Of a stretch of DNA of 64,000 bases, positions 37,439-47,201 are shown in pieces (position 1 is the first letter of the stretch; each line of letters begins with the position of its first letter). Under the pieces are notes generated by a model. The model was not told where the DNA came from. It made no database searches and saw nothing but the letters and a program-made list of their open reading frames with translations. Both the position numbers and the translations under genes were made by a program. This stretch comes from an uncultured Lachnospira sp. (GTDB taxonomy: Bacteria > Bacillota > Clostridia > Lachnospirales > Lachnospiraceae), in NCBI GenBank assembly GCA_946186125.1, contig CAMHLZ010000005.1:1-64000 (forward strand). Direction: 5' to 3'.

Positions 37439-38650
37439 CTATAAATTTGGTCGTGTAACTTTAGGTTTATATCCTTCTTTCTCCAAAGCATTGACAATCT
37501 GTGCTTTATGCTCATTGCCAAACGCTTCTATAGTTATTCTTAATTCAACAGCAGCATTTCTATTTATGCTTACAAACTGATTATGCTCTAATTTTACCAC
37601 ATTTCCCTGCTCTTTTGCTATAACATTTGAAACTTTTCCTAATTCTCCCGGTTTATCAGGTAATAATACAGAAACAGTAAATATTCTTCCTCTTTCTATA
37701 AGTCCATGCTGGAGTGTTGATGACATTGTGATTATATCCATGTTTCCGCCACTGAGGATGGATACTACTTTTTTCCCTTCACACTCTAAATGTTTAACGG
37801 CTGCAACCGTAAGCAATCCTGAATTCTCGACAACCATTTTATGATTCTCAACCATATCAAGAAATGCAACTATTAATTCTTCATCCTTTATAGTTATTAT
37901 ACCATCAATATTCTTCTGAATATAGGGAAAAATATTTTTTCCGGGTGTTTTTACTGCTGTTCCGTCTGCAATGGTTGATACAACAGGTAATGTTACCACT
38001 TCGCCTTTTTTTAATGATTCCTGCATACAATTTGCTCCGGCCGGTTCAACTCCAATAACTTTTATATTCGGATTCAAAAGCTTGGCCAGCGTGCTTACAC
38101 CGGTAGCAAGTCCCCCTCCTCCAATAGGTACAAGTATATAGTCAACTGTAGGAAGTTCTTTTATTATTTCCATCGCAATGGTTCCCTGACCTGTAGCAAC
38201 TGCCTGATCATCAAACGGATGAATAAATGTATATCCGTGTTCCTCAGCCAGTTTATATGCATAATCACACGCCTCATCATACACATCACCGTATAATATT
38301 ACTTCAGCTCCATAGCTTTTTGTCCTGTTTACCTTCATAAGCGGTGTCGTAGTAGGCATAACAATGGTTGCTTTTACTCCATATAATTTTGCGGCATATG
38401 CAACACCCTGTGCATGATTACCTGCTGATGCTGTTATAAGCCCTTTCTGTCTTTCCTCATCTGATAATGTACTTATTTTGTAATAGGCTCCTCTTACTTT
38501 GTATGCTCCTGTAAATTGCATGTTTTCCGGCTTTAAATATACTTTATTGCCGGTCTGCTCTGATAAATAATCACTGTAAACCAACTTTGTTTTTAATATT
38601 ACTTTTTTAACTACTTCCGTCGCTTCTTCAAATTTTTCCAATGTTAGCAT
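37439..38650 (-). CDS. ilvA: Threonine ammonia-lyase with ACT domain (403 aa)
   Basis: PLP enzyme that deaminates threonine to 2-oxobutanoate, the first step towards isoleucine. Fold-type II features: the PLP lysine Lys51 in GAYKVRGA, 'ASAGNHAQGVA' (substrate loop), and the phosphate-binding loop GGGGLATG (about 178-185). A C-terminal ACT domain (about 325-400) probably gives feedback control. The length fits the short TdcB/IlvA class with one ACT domain. It starts 5 bases after the ftsY stop and is followed by the GGDEF gene, so it sits at the end of the smc-ftsY operon. Serine can also be a substrate for this family. Confidence 0.92.
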   Translation of the reverse strand: MLTLEKFEEATEVVKKVILKTKLVYSDYLSEQTGNKVYLKPENMQFTGAYKVRGAYYKISTLSDEERQKGLITASAGNHAQGVAYAAKLYGVKATIVMPTTTPLMKVNRTKSYGAEVILYGDVYDEACDYAYKLAEEHGYTFIHPFDDQAVATGQGTIAMEIIKELPTVDYILVPIGGGGLATGVSTLAKLLNPNIKVIGVEPAGANCMQESLKKGEVVTLPVVSTIADGTAVKTPGKNIFPYIQKNIDGIITIKDEELIVAFLDMVENHKMVVENSGLLTVAAVKHLECEGKKVVSILSGGNMDIITMSSTLQHGLIERGRIFTVSVLLPDKPGELGKVSNVIAKEQGNVVKLEHNQFVSINRNAAVELRITIEAFGNEHKAQIVNALEKEGYKPKVTRPNL

Positions 38651-38655
38651 AACAA

Positions 38656-39591
38656 TTAATTCCTTTCTACACCAAATAATGCATCTACAAACTCATCTGC
38701 ATCAAATTTTTGTAAATCATCAATCTGTTCACCGATTCCAATATATTTTACAGGTATTCCAAGTTCAGCCTGTATTGCAATAGCAATACCGCCCTTTGCC
38801 GTTCCATCCAGCTTTGTAAGTATTATACCTGTAACATTTGTACACTCCATAAACTGCTTTGCCTGTGATAACGCATTCTGCCCCGTTGTACCGTCAAGAA
38901 CAATAAAGTTTTCTCTATATGCATCGCTATATTCTTTTTCAATAATTCTATCAATTTTTTTCAATTCTTCCATTAGATTTTTCTTGTTATGAAGTCTTCC
39001 TGCCGTGTCACACAAAAGCACATCAGCATTTCTTGATTTCGAAGCAGCAATTGCATCATATATTACCGCAGCCGGATCAGAACCTTCCTGTTGTGCAATA
39101 ATATCCACACCTGCACGGTTAGACCATTCTGTAAGCTGTTCAATCGCAGCAGCACGGAATGTATCCGCCGCAGCCATTATTACCTTTTTCCCTTTTTGCT
39201 TCAACTGACTTGAAAGCTTACCTACTGATGTAGTTTTTCCAACTCCATTTACACCAATCATAAGAATAATTGATTTTCTATTCTCAAACTCATAGGCATT
39301 TTCACCCAGTTTCATCTGATCTTTTATGCTGTTTATCAATAATTCTCTTACTGCTTCAGGGTCTTTTATTTTATTTTCCTTAACCTTAGCTTTTAAATCT
39401 TCAATAATTTTTTCAGTTGTGCTGACACCTATATCTCCCATGATAAGTGTCTCCTCTATCTCCTCATAAAAATCGTCATCTATACTGGAAAAACCGGAAA
39501 AAATATTGTCCATTCCTGTTTTTATATTGTCCCTGGTCTTTGTAAGTCCGGATACTAATTTTTTAAAAAAGCCTTTCTTTTCTTCTGCCAT
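38656..39591 (-). CDS. ftsY: Signal recognition particle receptor FtsY (311 aa)
   Basis: SRP-receptor GTPase that docks ribosome-SRP complexes at the membrane for co-translational insertion. An N-terminal helical domain (1-90, '[20 protein letters not shown]') is followed by the NG domain with P-loop [10 protein letters not shown] (about 113-122), '[11 protein letters not shown]', the G3 motif DTAGR, and the [10 protein letters not shown] motif. The acidic N-terminal A domain is short, as usual in Firmicutes. It is 15 bases downstream of smc, the common rnc-smc-ftsY order. Confidence 0.97.
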   Translation of the reverse strand: MAEEKKGFFKKLVSGLTKTRDNIKTGMDNIFSGFSSIDDDFYEEIEETLIMGDIGVSTTEKIIEDLKAKVKENKIKDPEAVRELLINSIKDQMKLGENAYEFENRKSIILMIGVNGVGKTTSVGKLSSQLKQKGKKVIMAAADTFRAAAIEQLTEWSNRAGVDIIAQQEGSDPAAVIYDAIAASKSRNADVLLCDTAGRLHNKKNLMEELKKIDRIIEKEYSDAYRENFIVLDGTTGQNALSQAKQFMECTNVTGIILTKLDGTAKGGIAIAIQAELGIPVKYIGIGEQIDDLQKFDADEFVDALFGVERN

Positions 39592-39606
39592 AATACTAAT
39601 TCCTTC

Positions 39607-42600
39607 CTAATTTGTTAATTCATTTTCTAACAGATTTACAGACACAAGTGTAGATACACCTTTTTCCTGCATAGTTATACCATATAATCTGTCTGCTGAT
39701 TCCATAGTACCCTTTCTATGCGTAATTACAATAAACTGAGTATGTTCTGTCAGTTTATGAAGATAGCTTGCATATCTCCATACATTTGAATCATCAAGTG
39801 CAGCCTCTATCTCATCTAAGAGACAGAACGGAGACGGCTTTAAGTTCTGTATAGCAAATAGCAGTGCAATCGCCGTCAATGCTTTTTCACCACCTGATAA
39901 CTGCATCATATTCTGAAGTTTTTTGCCCGGTGGCTGTGAAATAATTGTTATTCCTGCTTCAAGAACATCTTCATCCTCATTAAGTCGGATTGTTCCTTTT
40001 CCGCCTCCAAACAATTCTTTAAATACCCTGTCAAATTCTGCTGTTATCTCAGCAAACTTCTCAGTAAACTGTTTTCTCATTCCCTCTTCTAATTCTTCAA
40101 TTATACTTATGAGAGACTGTTCAGCTAATATCAAATCATCATGCTGTCCTTTTAAGAACTCGTATCTTTCTGCGACATTTTTATAGTCTTCTATTGCATT
40201 TACGTTTACATCTCCAAGATTTCTGATTGAACTCTTCAAAGATGCTATATGTTTTTTCATTTCAGGTACATTCGTAAGTGAATCATCTTTCATATCCATA
40301 GCTTTTGTAACTGTAAGTTCATATTCATTCCACATGTAATTAATCTGCGATTCATTTGTTTCTTCAAGTTTTTCCTTCTGTGAATTCAATCTGAATACTT
40401 CTTTATCAATTGCAGATATCTTTTCATTTAATTCTTCACGTTTTGAGAAAAATTCTTTATGATTTTTAGTATGTTCTTCTTTTTCTGAAACAACTTCTTG
40501 TATTTCCTTTTCAATCTGTTCAGACATACTCAGTGACTCTGACACTGCATCTTTTATTTTTTGTATCTGATTCTCTTTCTCCTCTACCTGCCCTGTTGAC
40601 TGATTAGCTTCTTTCTGCAATTGAAGTAATTCCTCGTTAAGTTTTGACATTTCTGTTTCAACTCTTGATAAATTTGACTCTAAGAATGAATTTTTCTGTT
40701 TCATGCTTACACATGTCAAATGGAATTCTTCAACCTTTTTATTCTGAAGTTCTTCCTCTGTACGCATATTTTCTATATCTGCATTTAGTTTGGCAATTCT
40801 TTCTTCTAAGGATTTATTTAAATCCTCATACGTTTTTAACTCTGAATTAAGCTCACTGTGATTTTCTTTGATATCAGTAATCTGAGATACAATCTCTCTG
40901 TTTTCTCTTTCAAAACTCTCGAACATTCCAAGGATTTCTTTTTTCTTTGCATCTGCCTGATTCAAATTCATCTTTACAGTGTTTTGTAAAATATACTGCT
41001 CCTGCAGCACTTTCTTAATAGCATCAGATTCACTTGCAAGTTTTATCTTTTCTTCTTTCCATTTTTCAGTTTTTAACGCATTACTCTTAATGCTTTCCGA
41101 AATCTGATTGATATTCTTTTCAAGTTCCTCGATTTCTCTTCTTCTACCTAAAAGGTTGCTCTGATTTCTAAACGCACCACCGGTCATTGAACCTCCCGGA
41201 TTTACAAGTTCGCCTTCAAGTGTAACTATCCTTAATGTCCTGTTATACTTTCTTGACAGACTAAGTGCATTATCTATGTTATCCGTTACAATAATCCTAC
41301 CTAGAAGAAATTTTGCAATAGCCTCATATTCCGGCTTTATTTTAACCAGATCACTCGCAAGACCTATTACACCCTTTTCACTCAACGCACGCTCATTATT
41401 AAATCCTGTTCTGTTCACAATATTGCTGAGCGGTAAAAATGTAGCCCTTCCAAATTGATTCTTTTTAAGATATTCTATTAAACCTTTTGCTGTATTTTCA
41501 TTATCCGTAACAATATTCTGGATGTTACCTCCGAGCGCTGTTTCCACTGCTATCTCGTATTTTTTTTCAGTCTGGATAATGTCTGCAACTACACCGATTA
41601 TTCCCTTATTATTCTTTTTGACCTCCATTACTTTTCTGATACTGTTGCCATATCCTTCATATCTTTCAGTTATATTTTTTAAAGACTCAAGCTTTGATGT
41701 ATACATATGATACTGTCTCTGATTGTTTTCCTGCTCTTTAAGAAGGTTATTTTCTTCAGACACTATTTGCTTTATCTGTGTATTAATACTCTCTGTCTTT
41801 TCGTTAAGCGATATGATTTCATCATTAATTTTCTTTAACTCGCCCTCAAATTCTTTTATATTCTCCTCCTGCAAGGCCTTATCACTTGATGATTTTATCA
41901 ATTTCTGGCTTATCTCTGCCTTACGTATATTAATTTGCTCCATCATGGTGTCATATCTTTGCATTTTAGCCTGAATCTCAGACTTCTGATTTAACAAATC
42001 AATTATTTCAGCCTTTGCATCTTCAACCTGCTCAGTAAGAGAATTTATTTTTGAACTGATTTCCTGTAGCGAACTGTTTTCTTTAGAATGAACACCGTCA
42101 GCATCATTCAGTATTTTTATATTTTCTGACAGTTCTTTTTCATATTCTTCTTTTTCTTTCGAGTATTCATTTAATGAGTTGTGAATTGATTCCATTCTGT
42201 TCTCATAATGCTCTCTATTCTGCTTTGATGAATTTATCTGTTCTTCTAAAAGCTTTATCTCGCTTTCCTGTTTTTCCTTGAAAATCAAATATTGATTAAG
42301 CTTTGTTTTCTTTGATTCGATGTCATTTGTCAAATCATCGATTTTTTTCTCAACCTCTTCATAATCAGACTTTGTCCTTTCATAAAGAACCTTTGTATCT
42401 TTCATTTCATCTTCCGCAATCAGAATCTTTTCTTCAAGCTCTTTTAACTTATTCTCAATGGATATTACTTCATTCAAAAACAGGTTGATATCATATCTTT
42501 TTAATTCTTCTTTCAACTGTAAATACTGTTTTGCCGTTTCTGACTGTTTCTCTAGCGGCTTTACCTGTTTTTCTAATTCGCTTAAGATATCATTTATTCT

Positions 42601-43167
42601 TACGAGATTATTTCTTTCATCTTCTAATTTTTTCTCTGTTACAATCTTTCGTCTTTTATATTTTACTATACCTGCTGCCTCATCAAATAATTCACGTCTT
42701 TCCTCCGGCTTTCCGGATAATATTTTATCAATCTGACCCTGTCCGATAATTGAATATCCTTCTTTTCCGATACCGGTATCGTAAAACATTTCATTAATGT
42801 CTTTAAGTCTGCATATATTTCCATTGATTCTGTATTCACTTTCCCCTGAACGGAACAGTCTTCGTGAAACAGTTACTTCTTCATATTCTATTGGCAACAC
42901 ATGATCCGAATTATCAAGCGTTATTGCAACCATTGCAGAGCCAAGTGGTTTTCTGTTTTCTGTACCTGCAAAAATAACATCCTCCATTTTTGCACCACGT
43001 AATTGCTTGATTCGCTGTTCTCCGAGAACCCATCTGACAGCATCAGCAACGTTACTTTTTCCACTTCCATTTGGACCTACAATGCCTGTAATACCATTAT
43101 GAAATTCAAAATGAATCCTATTGGCAAATGACTTAAAGCCATGTACCTCTATTGATTTTAAATACAT
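39607..43167 (-). CDS. smc: Chromosome segregation protein SMC (1186 aa)
   Basis: ATPase of the condensin complex that organises and segregates the chromosome. Walker A GPNGSGKSN (31-39), long coiled coils (about 170-500 and 680-1010), a flexible hinge (about 510-670, with 'GGNIQNIVTDN' and 'PGGSMTGGAF'), ABC signature LSGGEKALTA (about 1091-1100) and Walker B LLDEIEAALDD (about 1120). Full family length. The start at ATG 43167 is 5 bases after the rnc stop. The ScpA/ScpB partners are not in this window. Confidence 0.97.
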   Translation of the reverse strand: MYLKSIEVHGFKSFANRIHFEFHNGITGIVGPNGSGKSNVADAVRWVLGEQRIKQLRGAKMEDVIFAGTENRKPLGSAMVAITLDNSDHVLPIEYEEVTVSRRLFRSGESEYRINGNICRLKDINEMFYDTGIGKEGYSIIGQGQIDKILSGKPEERRELFDEAAGIVKYKRRKIVTEKKLEDERNNLVRINDILSELEKQVKPLEKQSETAKQYLQLKEELKRYDINLFLNEVISIENKLKELEEKILIAEDEMKDTKVLYERTKSDYEEVEKKIDDLTNDIESKKTKLNQYLIFKEKQESEIKLLEEQINSSKQNREHYENRMESIHNSLNEYSKEKEEYEKELSENIKILNDADGVHSKENSSLQEISSKINSLTEQVEDAKAEIIDLLNQKSEIQAKMQRYDTMMEQINIRKAEISQKLIKSSSDKALQEENIKEFEGELKKINDEIISLNEKTESINTQIKQIVSEENNLLKEQENNQRQYHMYTSKLESLKNITERYEGYGNSIRKVMEVKKNNKGIIGVVADIIQTEKKYEIAVETALGGNIQNIVTDNENTAKGLIEYLKKNQFGRATFLPLSNIVNRTGFNNERALSEKGVIGLASDLVKIKPEYEAIAKFLLGRIIVTDNIDNALSLSRKYNRTLRIVTLEGELVNPGGSMTGGAFRNQSNLLGRRREIEELEKNINQISESIKSNALKTEKWKEEKIKLASESDAIKKVLQEQYILQNTVKMNLNQADAKKKEILGMFESFERENREIVSQITDIKENHSELNSELKTYEDLNKSLEERIAKLNADIENMRTEEELQNKKVEEFHLTCVSMKQKNSFLESNLSRVETEMSKLNEELLQLQKEANQSTGQVEEKENQIQKIKDAVSESLSMSEQIEKEIQEVVSEKEEHTKNHKEFFSKREELNEKISAIDKEVFRLNSQKEKLEETNESQINYMWNEYELTVTKAMDMKDDSLTNVPEMKKHIASLKSSIRNLGDVNVNAIEDYKNVAERYEFLKGQHDDLILAEQSLISIIEELEEGMRKQFTEKFAEITAEFDRVFKELFGGGKGTIRLNEDEDVLEAGITIISQPPGKKLQNMMQLSGGEKALTAIALLFAIQNLKPSPFCLLDEIEAALDDSNVWRYASYLHKLTEHTQFIVITHRKGTMESADRLYGITMQEKGVSTLVSVNLLENELTN

Positions 43168-43172
43168 CCGGT

Positions 43173-43874
43173 TTACCTTCCTGTTTTATTATTTAGTAAT
43201 TTTATTGCATCATATGCAGCAGCCTGTTGAGCTGCCTTTTTTGTTCTCCCTTCTCCATAACCAATCACTTTATCATCTATTATGGCATTTACCCCAAAAC
43301 ATTTATTATGATCAGGTCCTTCCTCTTTTACTATATCATATTTAAGATTTCCTTTATGATATTTTTGTATTAATTCCTGTAAAACTGTTTTACTGTCATA
43401 GAATAATTGTTTGTTTTCTATATCATTTAATATAAAACTTAATGTGAATTTTTTAGCCGGCTCCATTCCACCATCAAGATATATTGCTCCAAGTAATGCT
43501 TCTACTGCATCTGATGTCACAGAATCTCTTGTTCTTCCGCCCGTTCTTTCTTCACCATGTCCAAGGAAAAGATATTGTCCCAAGTCTATATCTTCCGCAA
43601 CAGCCGCTAATGGTTTTTCTGATACAAGACTTGCTCTCATCTTTGTCAAATCACCCTCTGCCTTTTCAGGATAGCAGCTATACAGGTATTCACTTGATAT
43701 CATCTCTAATATTGCATCTCCTAAAAATTCCAATCTTTCGTTGCACATTGACTTTGCCATCTTTCTGTCATTTGTATAGGAACTGTGCGTAAGTGCATGT
43801 ACTAGCATTTCCTTGTTCTGAAATATGTAACCTATACTTTTTTCCAGCTGATTTAAATCTTTAATAATATCCAC
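43173..43874 (-). CDS. rnc: Ribonuclease III (233 aa)
   Basis: Double-stranded RNA endonuclease for rRNA and mRNA processing. The signature NERLEFLGDAILE (45-57) carries the catalytic acidic residues, 'SDAVEALLGAIYLDGG' (about 121-136) the second acidic cluster, and a C-terminal dsRNA-binding domain spans about 160-230 ('KKAAQQAAAYDAIKLL'). Length is typical. It lies between acpP and smc; a GC-rich hairpin precedes it. Confidence 0.97.
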   Translation of the reverse strand: MDIIKDLNQLEKSIGYIFQNKEMLVHALTHSSYTNDRKMAKSMCNERLEFLGDAILEMISSEYLYSCYPEKAEGDLTKMRASLVSEKPLAAVAEDIDLGQYLFLGHGEERTGGRTRDSVTSDAVEALLGAIYLDGGMEPAKKFTLSFILNDIENKQLFYDSKTVLQELIQKYHKGNLKYDIVKEEGPDHNKCFGVNAIIDDKVIGYGEGRTKKAAQQAAAYDAIKLLNNKTGR

Positions 43875-43902
43875 CTTCCTTTTATTCTTATAACAATATA
43901 AA

Positions 43903-43923
43903 GTCGCGGCCAGATGCCGCGAC
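43903..43923 (-). terminator. GC-rich hairpin between acpP and rnc
   Basis: Stem GTCGCGGC / GCCGCGAC with a 5-base loop. On the minus strand only a weak T-run (TTTATATT) follows, so it may be a partial terminator or a processing site that sets different levels for plsX-acpP and rnc-smc-ftsY. It is an unusual GC block in this AT-rich sequence. Confidence 0.55.
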
Positions 43924-43944
43924 GGCTTATCACAAAATTATCTC

Positions 43945-44181
43945 TCAATCATTGTTTGTAGCATTCCTAATCTGTTCCACTGCATCACTTACAGAAACTA
44001 TTCTTTCTGTATCTTCCGCAGGAATTTCAATGTTAAATTCTCCTTCAATTCCCATTATAATTTGAAATATATCAAGTGAATCAGCACCAAGGTCATCAAT
44101 AAATGTCGTATCCATAGTTATTTCATTCTCATTTACATTCAACACTTCTGCTATAATTGCCCGAATTTTCTCAAACTCCAT
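43945..44181 (-). CDS. acpP: Acyl carrier protein (78 aa)
   Basis: Carries fatty-acyl chains on 4'-phosphopantetheine. The attachment site is Ser35 in 'LGADSLD'. The start is placed at ATG 44181 (MEFEKI) because the SD GAGAGG directly abuts the ATG three codons earlier (44190) and is spaced normally for this one. Acidic, four-helix length. It follows plsX closely (the stop of plsX is at 44196), as in many Firmicutes fatty-acid operons. Confidence 0.95.
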   Translation of the reverse strand: MEFEKIRAIIAEVLNVNENEITMDTTFIDDLGADSLDIFQIIMGIEGEFNIEIPAEDTERIVSVSDAVEQIRNATNND

Positions 44182-44195
44182 AATTGTCATCCTCT

Positions 44196-45209
44196 CTAAT
44201 CATTATTCATATTTAATTTTTCCTGAATTGTTTCAAAAACTCTTTCTTTTTTAAATGATTCACATTGAAATATTGCATTTTTTACTTCTATTGACTTTGA
44301 ATTTCCATGAATCTTAACAACTAATCCATTTAAGCCAAGTAACGGTGCTCCCCCATATTTTTCAACATTAAAAGTCTTAAGAGTATCTTTTAATGCCGGC
44401 TTAACAAGAAGTGCTCCAATCTTGCTTTTTATTGTACTCATCATTCCGGATTTTATCTTTAAGAGCAGTGTTGTAGCTAATCCTTCATACAGTTTTAAAA
44501 TAACATTGCCCACAAATGCATCACACACTATTACATCAGCCACTCCGTATGGTATATCTCTTGCCTCTATACTACCTACAAAATTGATATCTGTACAATT
44601 CTTAAGCATAGGAAATGTTTCTTTCACAAGTGCATTTCCCTTCTCTTCTTCCGCACCGATATTAACTATAGCTACTCTTGGGTTCTTTATACCGACTATC
44701 CTCTCCATGTAAATGGATCCCATCCTTGCAAACTGGACTAAATGCGATGCACGTGCATCTACATTTGCACCTGCATCTATAAGAAGCGTCACACCATTAT
44801 CCGTAGGAATAACCGGAGCCAGTGGTGGTCTTTCAATCCCTTTTATCCTCCCTACAATCACCTGACCTCCAACTAAAACCGCACCAGAGCTACCTGCAGA
44901 TATAAAGGCATCACATTCCCTGTTCTTAACCATATTCATCGCAACTACCATTGATGAATCTTTTTTCTTTCTTATGGCATTCACCGGTGGCTCATCCATA
45001 AGTATGATCTCTGTCGAATTCACTACCCTTACTTTCTTCTTATCGTAATTGTATTTCTCTAACTCAGAATTTATCTTATCTTCAAAACCTACGAGAACAA
45101 TCTCAACATTATCATTCTCACATACCGCCTCAATGGCACCTTTTACTATCTCACCAGGAGCATTGTCACCGCCCATAGCATCAATTGCTATCTTTGTCAT
45201 TTCTGCCAT
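44196..45209 (-). CDS. plsX: Phosphate acyltransferase PlsX (337 aa)
   Basis: Makes acyl-phosphate from acyl-ACP for phospholipid synthesis with PlsY. Shows the family start '[12 protein letters not shown]', '[15 protein letters not shown]', '[10 protein letters not shown]' and '[12 protein letters not shown]'. The SD GGAGG 6 bases before ATG 45209 fixes the start. Downstream of a near-consensus promoter (45257-45285) and directly upstream of acpP. Confidence 0.97.
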   Translation of the reverse strand: MAEMTKIAIDAMGGDNAPGEIVKGAIEAVCENDNVEIVLVGFEDKINSELEKYNYDKKKVRVVNSTEIILMDEPPVNAIRKKKDSSMVVAMNMVKNRECDAFISAGSSGAVLVGGQVIVGRIKGIERPPLAPVIPTDNGVTLLIDAGANVDARASHLVQFARMGSIYMERIVGIKNPRVAIVNIGAEEEKGNALVKETFPMLKNCTDINFVGSIEARDIPYGVADVIVCDAFVGNVILKLYEGLATTLLLKIKSGMMSTIKSKIGALLVKPALKDTLKTFNVEKYGGAPLLGLNGLVVKIHGNSKSIEVKNAIFQCESFKKERVFETIQEKLNMNND

Positions 45210-45256
45210 TTCAATCCTCCATTTTTCAGCAAATTTAACAATAAATACTTACGTTA

Positions 45257-45285
45257 ATTTTACTAGCATGTACCTCAAAAATCAA
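45257..45285 (-). promoter_or_regulatory. plsX: Promoter of the plsX operon
   Basis: Minus strand TTGATT (45280-45285), 17-bp spacer, TAAAAT (45257-45262), about 50 bases upstream of the plsX start and directly after the rpmF terminator. Confidence 0.65.
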
Positions 45286-45307
45286 TAGTTTTTTCGTTTT
45301 CTTTATG

Positions 45308-45335
45308 AAAAAAAGACACTCAAACGAGTGTCTTT
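45308..45335 (-). terminator. Terminator of yceD-rpmF
   Basis: Stem AAAGACACTC / GAGTGTCTTT with a 4-base loop and a T-tract on the minus strand, 11 bases after the rpmF stop. Confidence 0.92.
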
Positions 45336-45346
45336 AAAAGTCAAAA

Positions 45347-45526
45347 TTAATCAACCTCTATGATTTCTTTCTTGTTATATGAACCACAAGCCTTACATAC
45401 TCTGTGTGGCATCATTAATGCTCCACATTTGCTGCATTTTACTAAGTTTGTAGCACTCATTTTCCAATTTGCTCTACGTTTATCTCTTCTTGCGCGAGAA
45501 GTTTTATTCTTTGGACAAATAGACAT
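45347..45526 (-). CDS. rpmF: 50S ribosomal protein L32 (59 aa)
   Basis: Ribosomal protein with the typical start MSICPKNKTSRARRDKRRAN and a zinc-ribbon pattern CSKCG...CKACG. The start is set at 45526: AAGGAGGT lies 8 bases upstream. It follows the YceD-family gene by 4 bases, the usual pair. Confidence 0.97.
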   Translation of the reverse strand: MSICPKNKTSRARRDKRRANWKMSATNLVKCSKCGALMMPHRVCKACGSYNKKEIIEVD

Positions 45527-45530
45527 GACC

Positions 45531-46055
45531 TTACACCTCCTTAAACTTGTTAAAAACATCAAGTATTTTTGACATTCTAGGGTCTAACTCAGTCCTATCA
45601 CAGTCACAAGGCTGTGTATTGAGATTTGCCCCACATCTATTACAAATTCCCTTACAGTCATCACTGCAAAGAATCTTCATAGGCATATTTACCAAAATCT
45701 CATTATATACAAACCGCTCCACATCAAATGAATTCTCAACGATAAACGGATATTCTTCTCCATCCTCATTATCACCTGACGGCCTGCTCATATCGATTTC
45801 TTTTGCTATAGAAATGTCAAATCTTTGATTCACATTTTCTAAACATCTGTCGCATGGAATATCCAGTGAACAGTGTATCTCTGCCTTCACCGTCAACTTA
45901 CGTTTTCCAACATTCTGTATACAAAGTATAACATCTCCCTTATCTCCAACCGGATACACTGAATCATTAATAACAAATTCATCCATCTCGATTTTCGTCG
46001 TATACTCTGCCTTCTTATTGTCAGTTGACAAAAGCTCCGATAAATCAATCAGCAT
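45531..46055 (-). CDS. YceD/YlbN family protein (DUF177), 174 aa
   Basis: Conserved partner of rpmF; homologues are required for normal 23S rRNA accumulation in some bacteria. Shows the family Cys motif 'CDRCL' (about 69-73) and the C-terminal CxxxCxxC pattern 'CSDDCKGICNRCG'. The SD GAAGGAGG precedes ATG 46055, and a consensus promoter lies at 46113-46141. Confidence 0.9.
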   Translation of the reverse strand: MLIDLSELLSTDNKKAEYTTKIEMDEFVINDSVYPVGDKGDVILCIQNVGKRKLTVKAEIHCSLDIPCDRCLENVNQRFDISIAKEIDMSRPSGDNEDGEEYPFIVENSFDVERFVYNEILVNMPMKILCSDDCKGICNRCGANLNTQPCDCDRTELDPRMSKILDVFNKFKEV

Positions 46056-46112
46056 ATTAAAACCTCCTTCTCTGAGTACGTTTTAACAGCATATCTCAAA
46101 TCGCACTAGTAC

Positions 46113-46141
46113 ATTATACAAATTCAACAAAGATTTGTCAA
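46113..46141 (-). promoter_or_regulatory. Perfect-consensus promoter of yceD-rpmF
   Basis: Minus strand TTGACA (46136-46141), 17-bp spacer, TATAAT (46113-46118). Both hexamers and the spacing are ideal for the vegetative sigma factor. Confidence 0.92.
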
Positions 46142-46181
46142 TATTTTTTTTATTTTTTTCATTGAACCTTTATCAACCTTA

Positions 46182-46208
46182 TGCCCCATGGCATTCGGAC
46201 ACGGGGCA
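46182..46208 (-). terminator. Hairpin downstream of the cysteine synthase gene
   Basis: Stem TGCCCCGTG / CATGGGGCA on the minus strand with one G-U pair and a 9-base loop. No direct T-tract follows, so termination is not certain. It is GC-rich compared with its surroundings. Confidence 0.5.
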
Positions 46209-46226
46209 ACAACCCAAATCTACTTT

Positions 46227-47156
46227 TTACTCAAACAACGGAGTGGAAAAATATCTCTCCGCAGTATCCGGCAGAATAGTTACTACTGTTTTTCCTTCCC
46301 CAAGTTCTTCTGCCATCTTCAAAGCCGCTGCTACATTTGTGCCACTTGATATTCCGCACATTAAGCCTTCTAATCTTGCCAGGTCTTTGGCGCATTTTAA
46401 AGCATCTTCATCTGAAACTATATAAATAAACTCATATATTTTTTGATTCAATACATCAGGCACTACGCCGTCACCAATTCCCATCTGAATGTGTGTTCCG
46501 ACTGTACCACCTGCCAGAATCGCAGCATTTTCCGGTTCAACAGCCCATATTTTTATATCCGGATTTAACGCTTTTAACGTCTCACCAATACCTGTAATGG
46601 TTCCACCCGTTCCTATTCCGGAGCAGAATCCGTCAATCGGTCCGGCTACCTGTTCAAGTATCTCCACACCCGTATGGTAACGGTGAACAAGCGGATTGGC
46701 AATGTTTTTAAACTGCTGCGGAACAAATACTCTTTTATCCTTTTCTGCCATCTCATTTGCCAGTTCAACACATTTTTCAATACAGTCGCCTATATTTCCG
46801 GCATCATGTACCAAAATAACTTTTGCACCATAATGCTCTACGAGCAGTTTTCGTTCTTTACTTACAGAATCAGGCATTATTATCACCGTCTCATACCCTT
46901 TAACAGCTCCAACCAACGCAAGACCTATTCCCTGATTACCGCTTGTAGGTTCCACAATAATAGAATCTTTTGTCAATACACCGTCTTTTTCAGCCTGTAA
47001 AATCATGCTGTAAGCAGTTCTCGTTTTAACTGAACCTCCGACATTTAATCCTTCAAATTTAACCAGCACCCTGGCCATACCCGGTTTCACCATTTTATTT
47101 AATTGTATTACAGGTGTTTTTCCCATTGCATCTAATACGTTATTGTAAATCATCAT
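46227..47156 (-). CDS. cysK: Cysteine synthase family protein (309 aa)
   Basis: PLP enzyme of fold type II, expected to make cysteine from O-acetylserine and sulfide. The PLP lysine is Lys44 in GGSVKTR, the substrate loop is PTSGNQG (about 72-78) and the phosphate loop is GTGGTITG (about 178-185). Typical CysK has NPGGSVKDR and PTSGNTG, so the NVGGSVKTR and GNQG variants mark a divergent subgroup and the exact substrate is less certain. Length is normal. SD AAAGG. It follows the zinc-ribbon membrane protein by 45 bases. Confidence 0.85.
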   Translation of the reverse strand: MMIYNNVLDAMGKTPVIQLNKMVKPGMARVLVKFEGLNVGGSVKTRTAYSMILQAEKDGVLTKDSIIVEPTSGNQGIGLALVGAVKGYETVIIMPDSVSKERKLLVEHYGAKVILVHDAGNIGDCIEKCVELANEMAEKDKRVFVPQQFKNIANPLVHRYHTGVEILEQVAGPIDGFCSGIGTGGTITGIGETLKALNPDIKIWAVEPENAAILAGGTVGTHIQMGIGDGVVPDVLNQKIYEFIYIVSDEDALKCAKDLARLEGLMCGISSGTNVAAALKMAEELGEGKTVVTILPDTAERYFSTPLFE

Positions 47157-47201
47157 TACACCTTTCTGCTAAATCATTATTTTACATATATATGCATTTT
47201 A

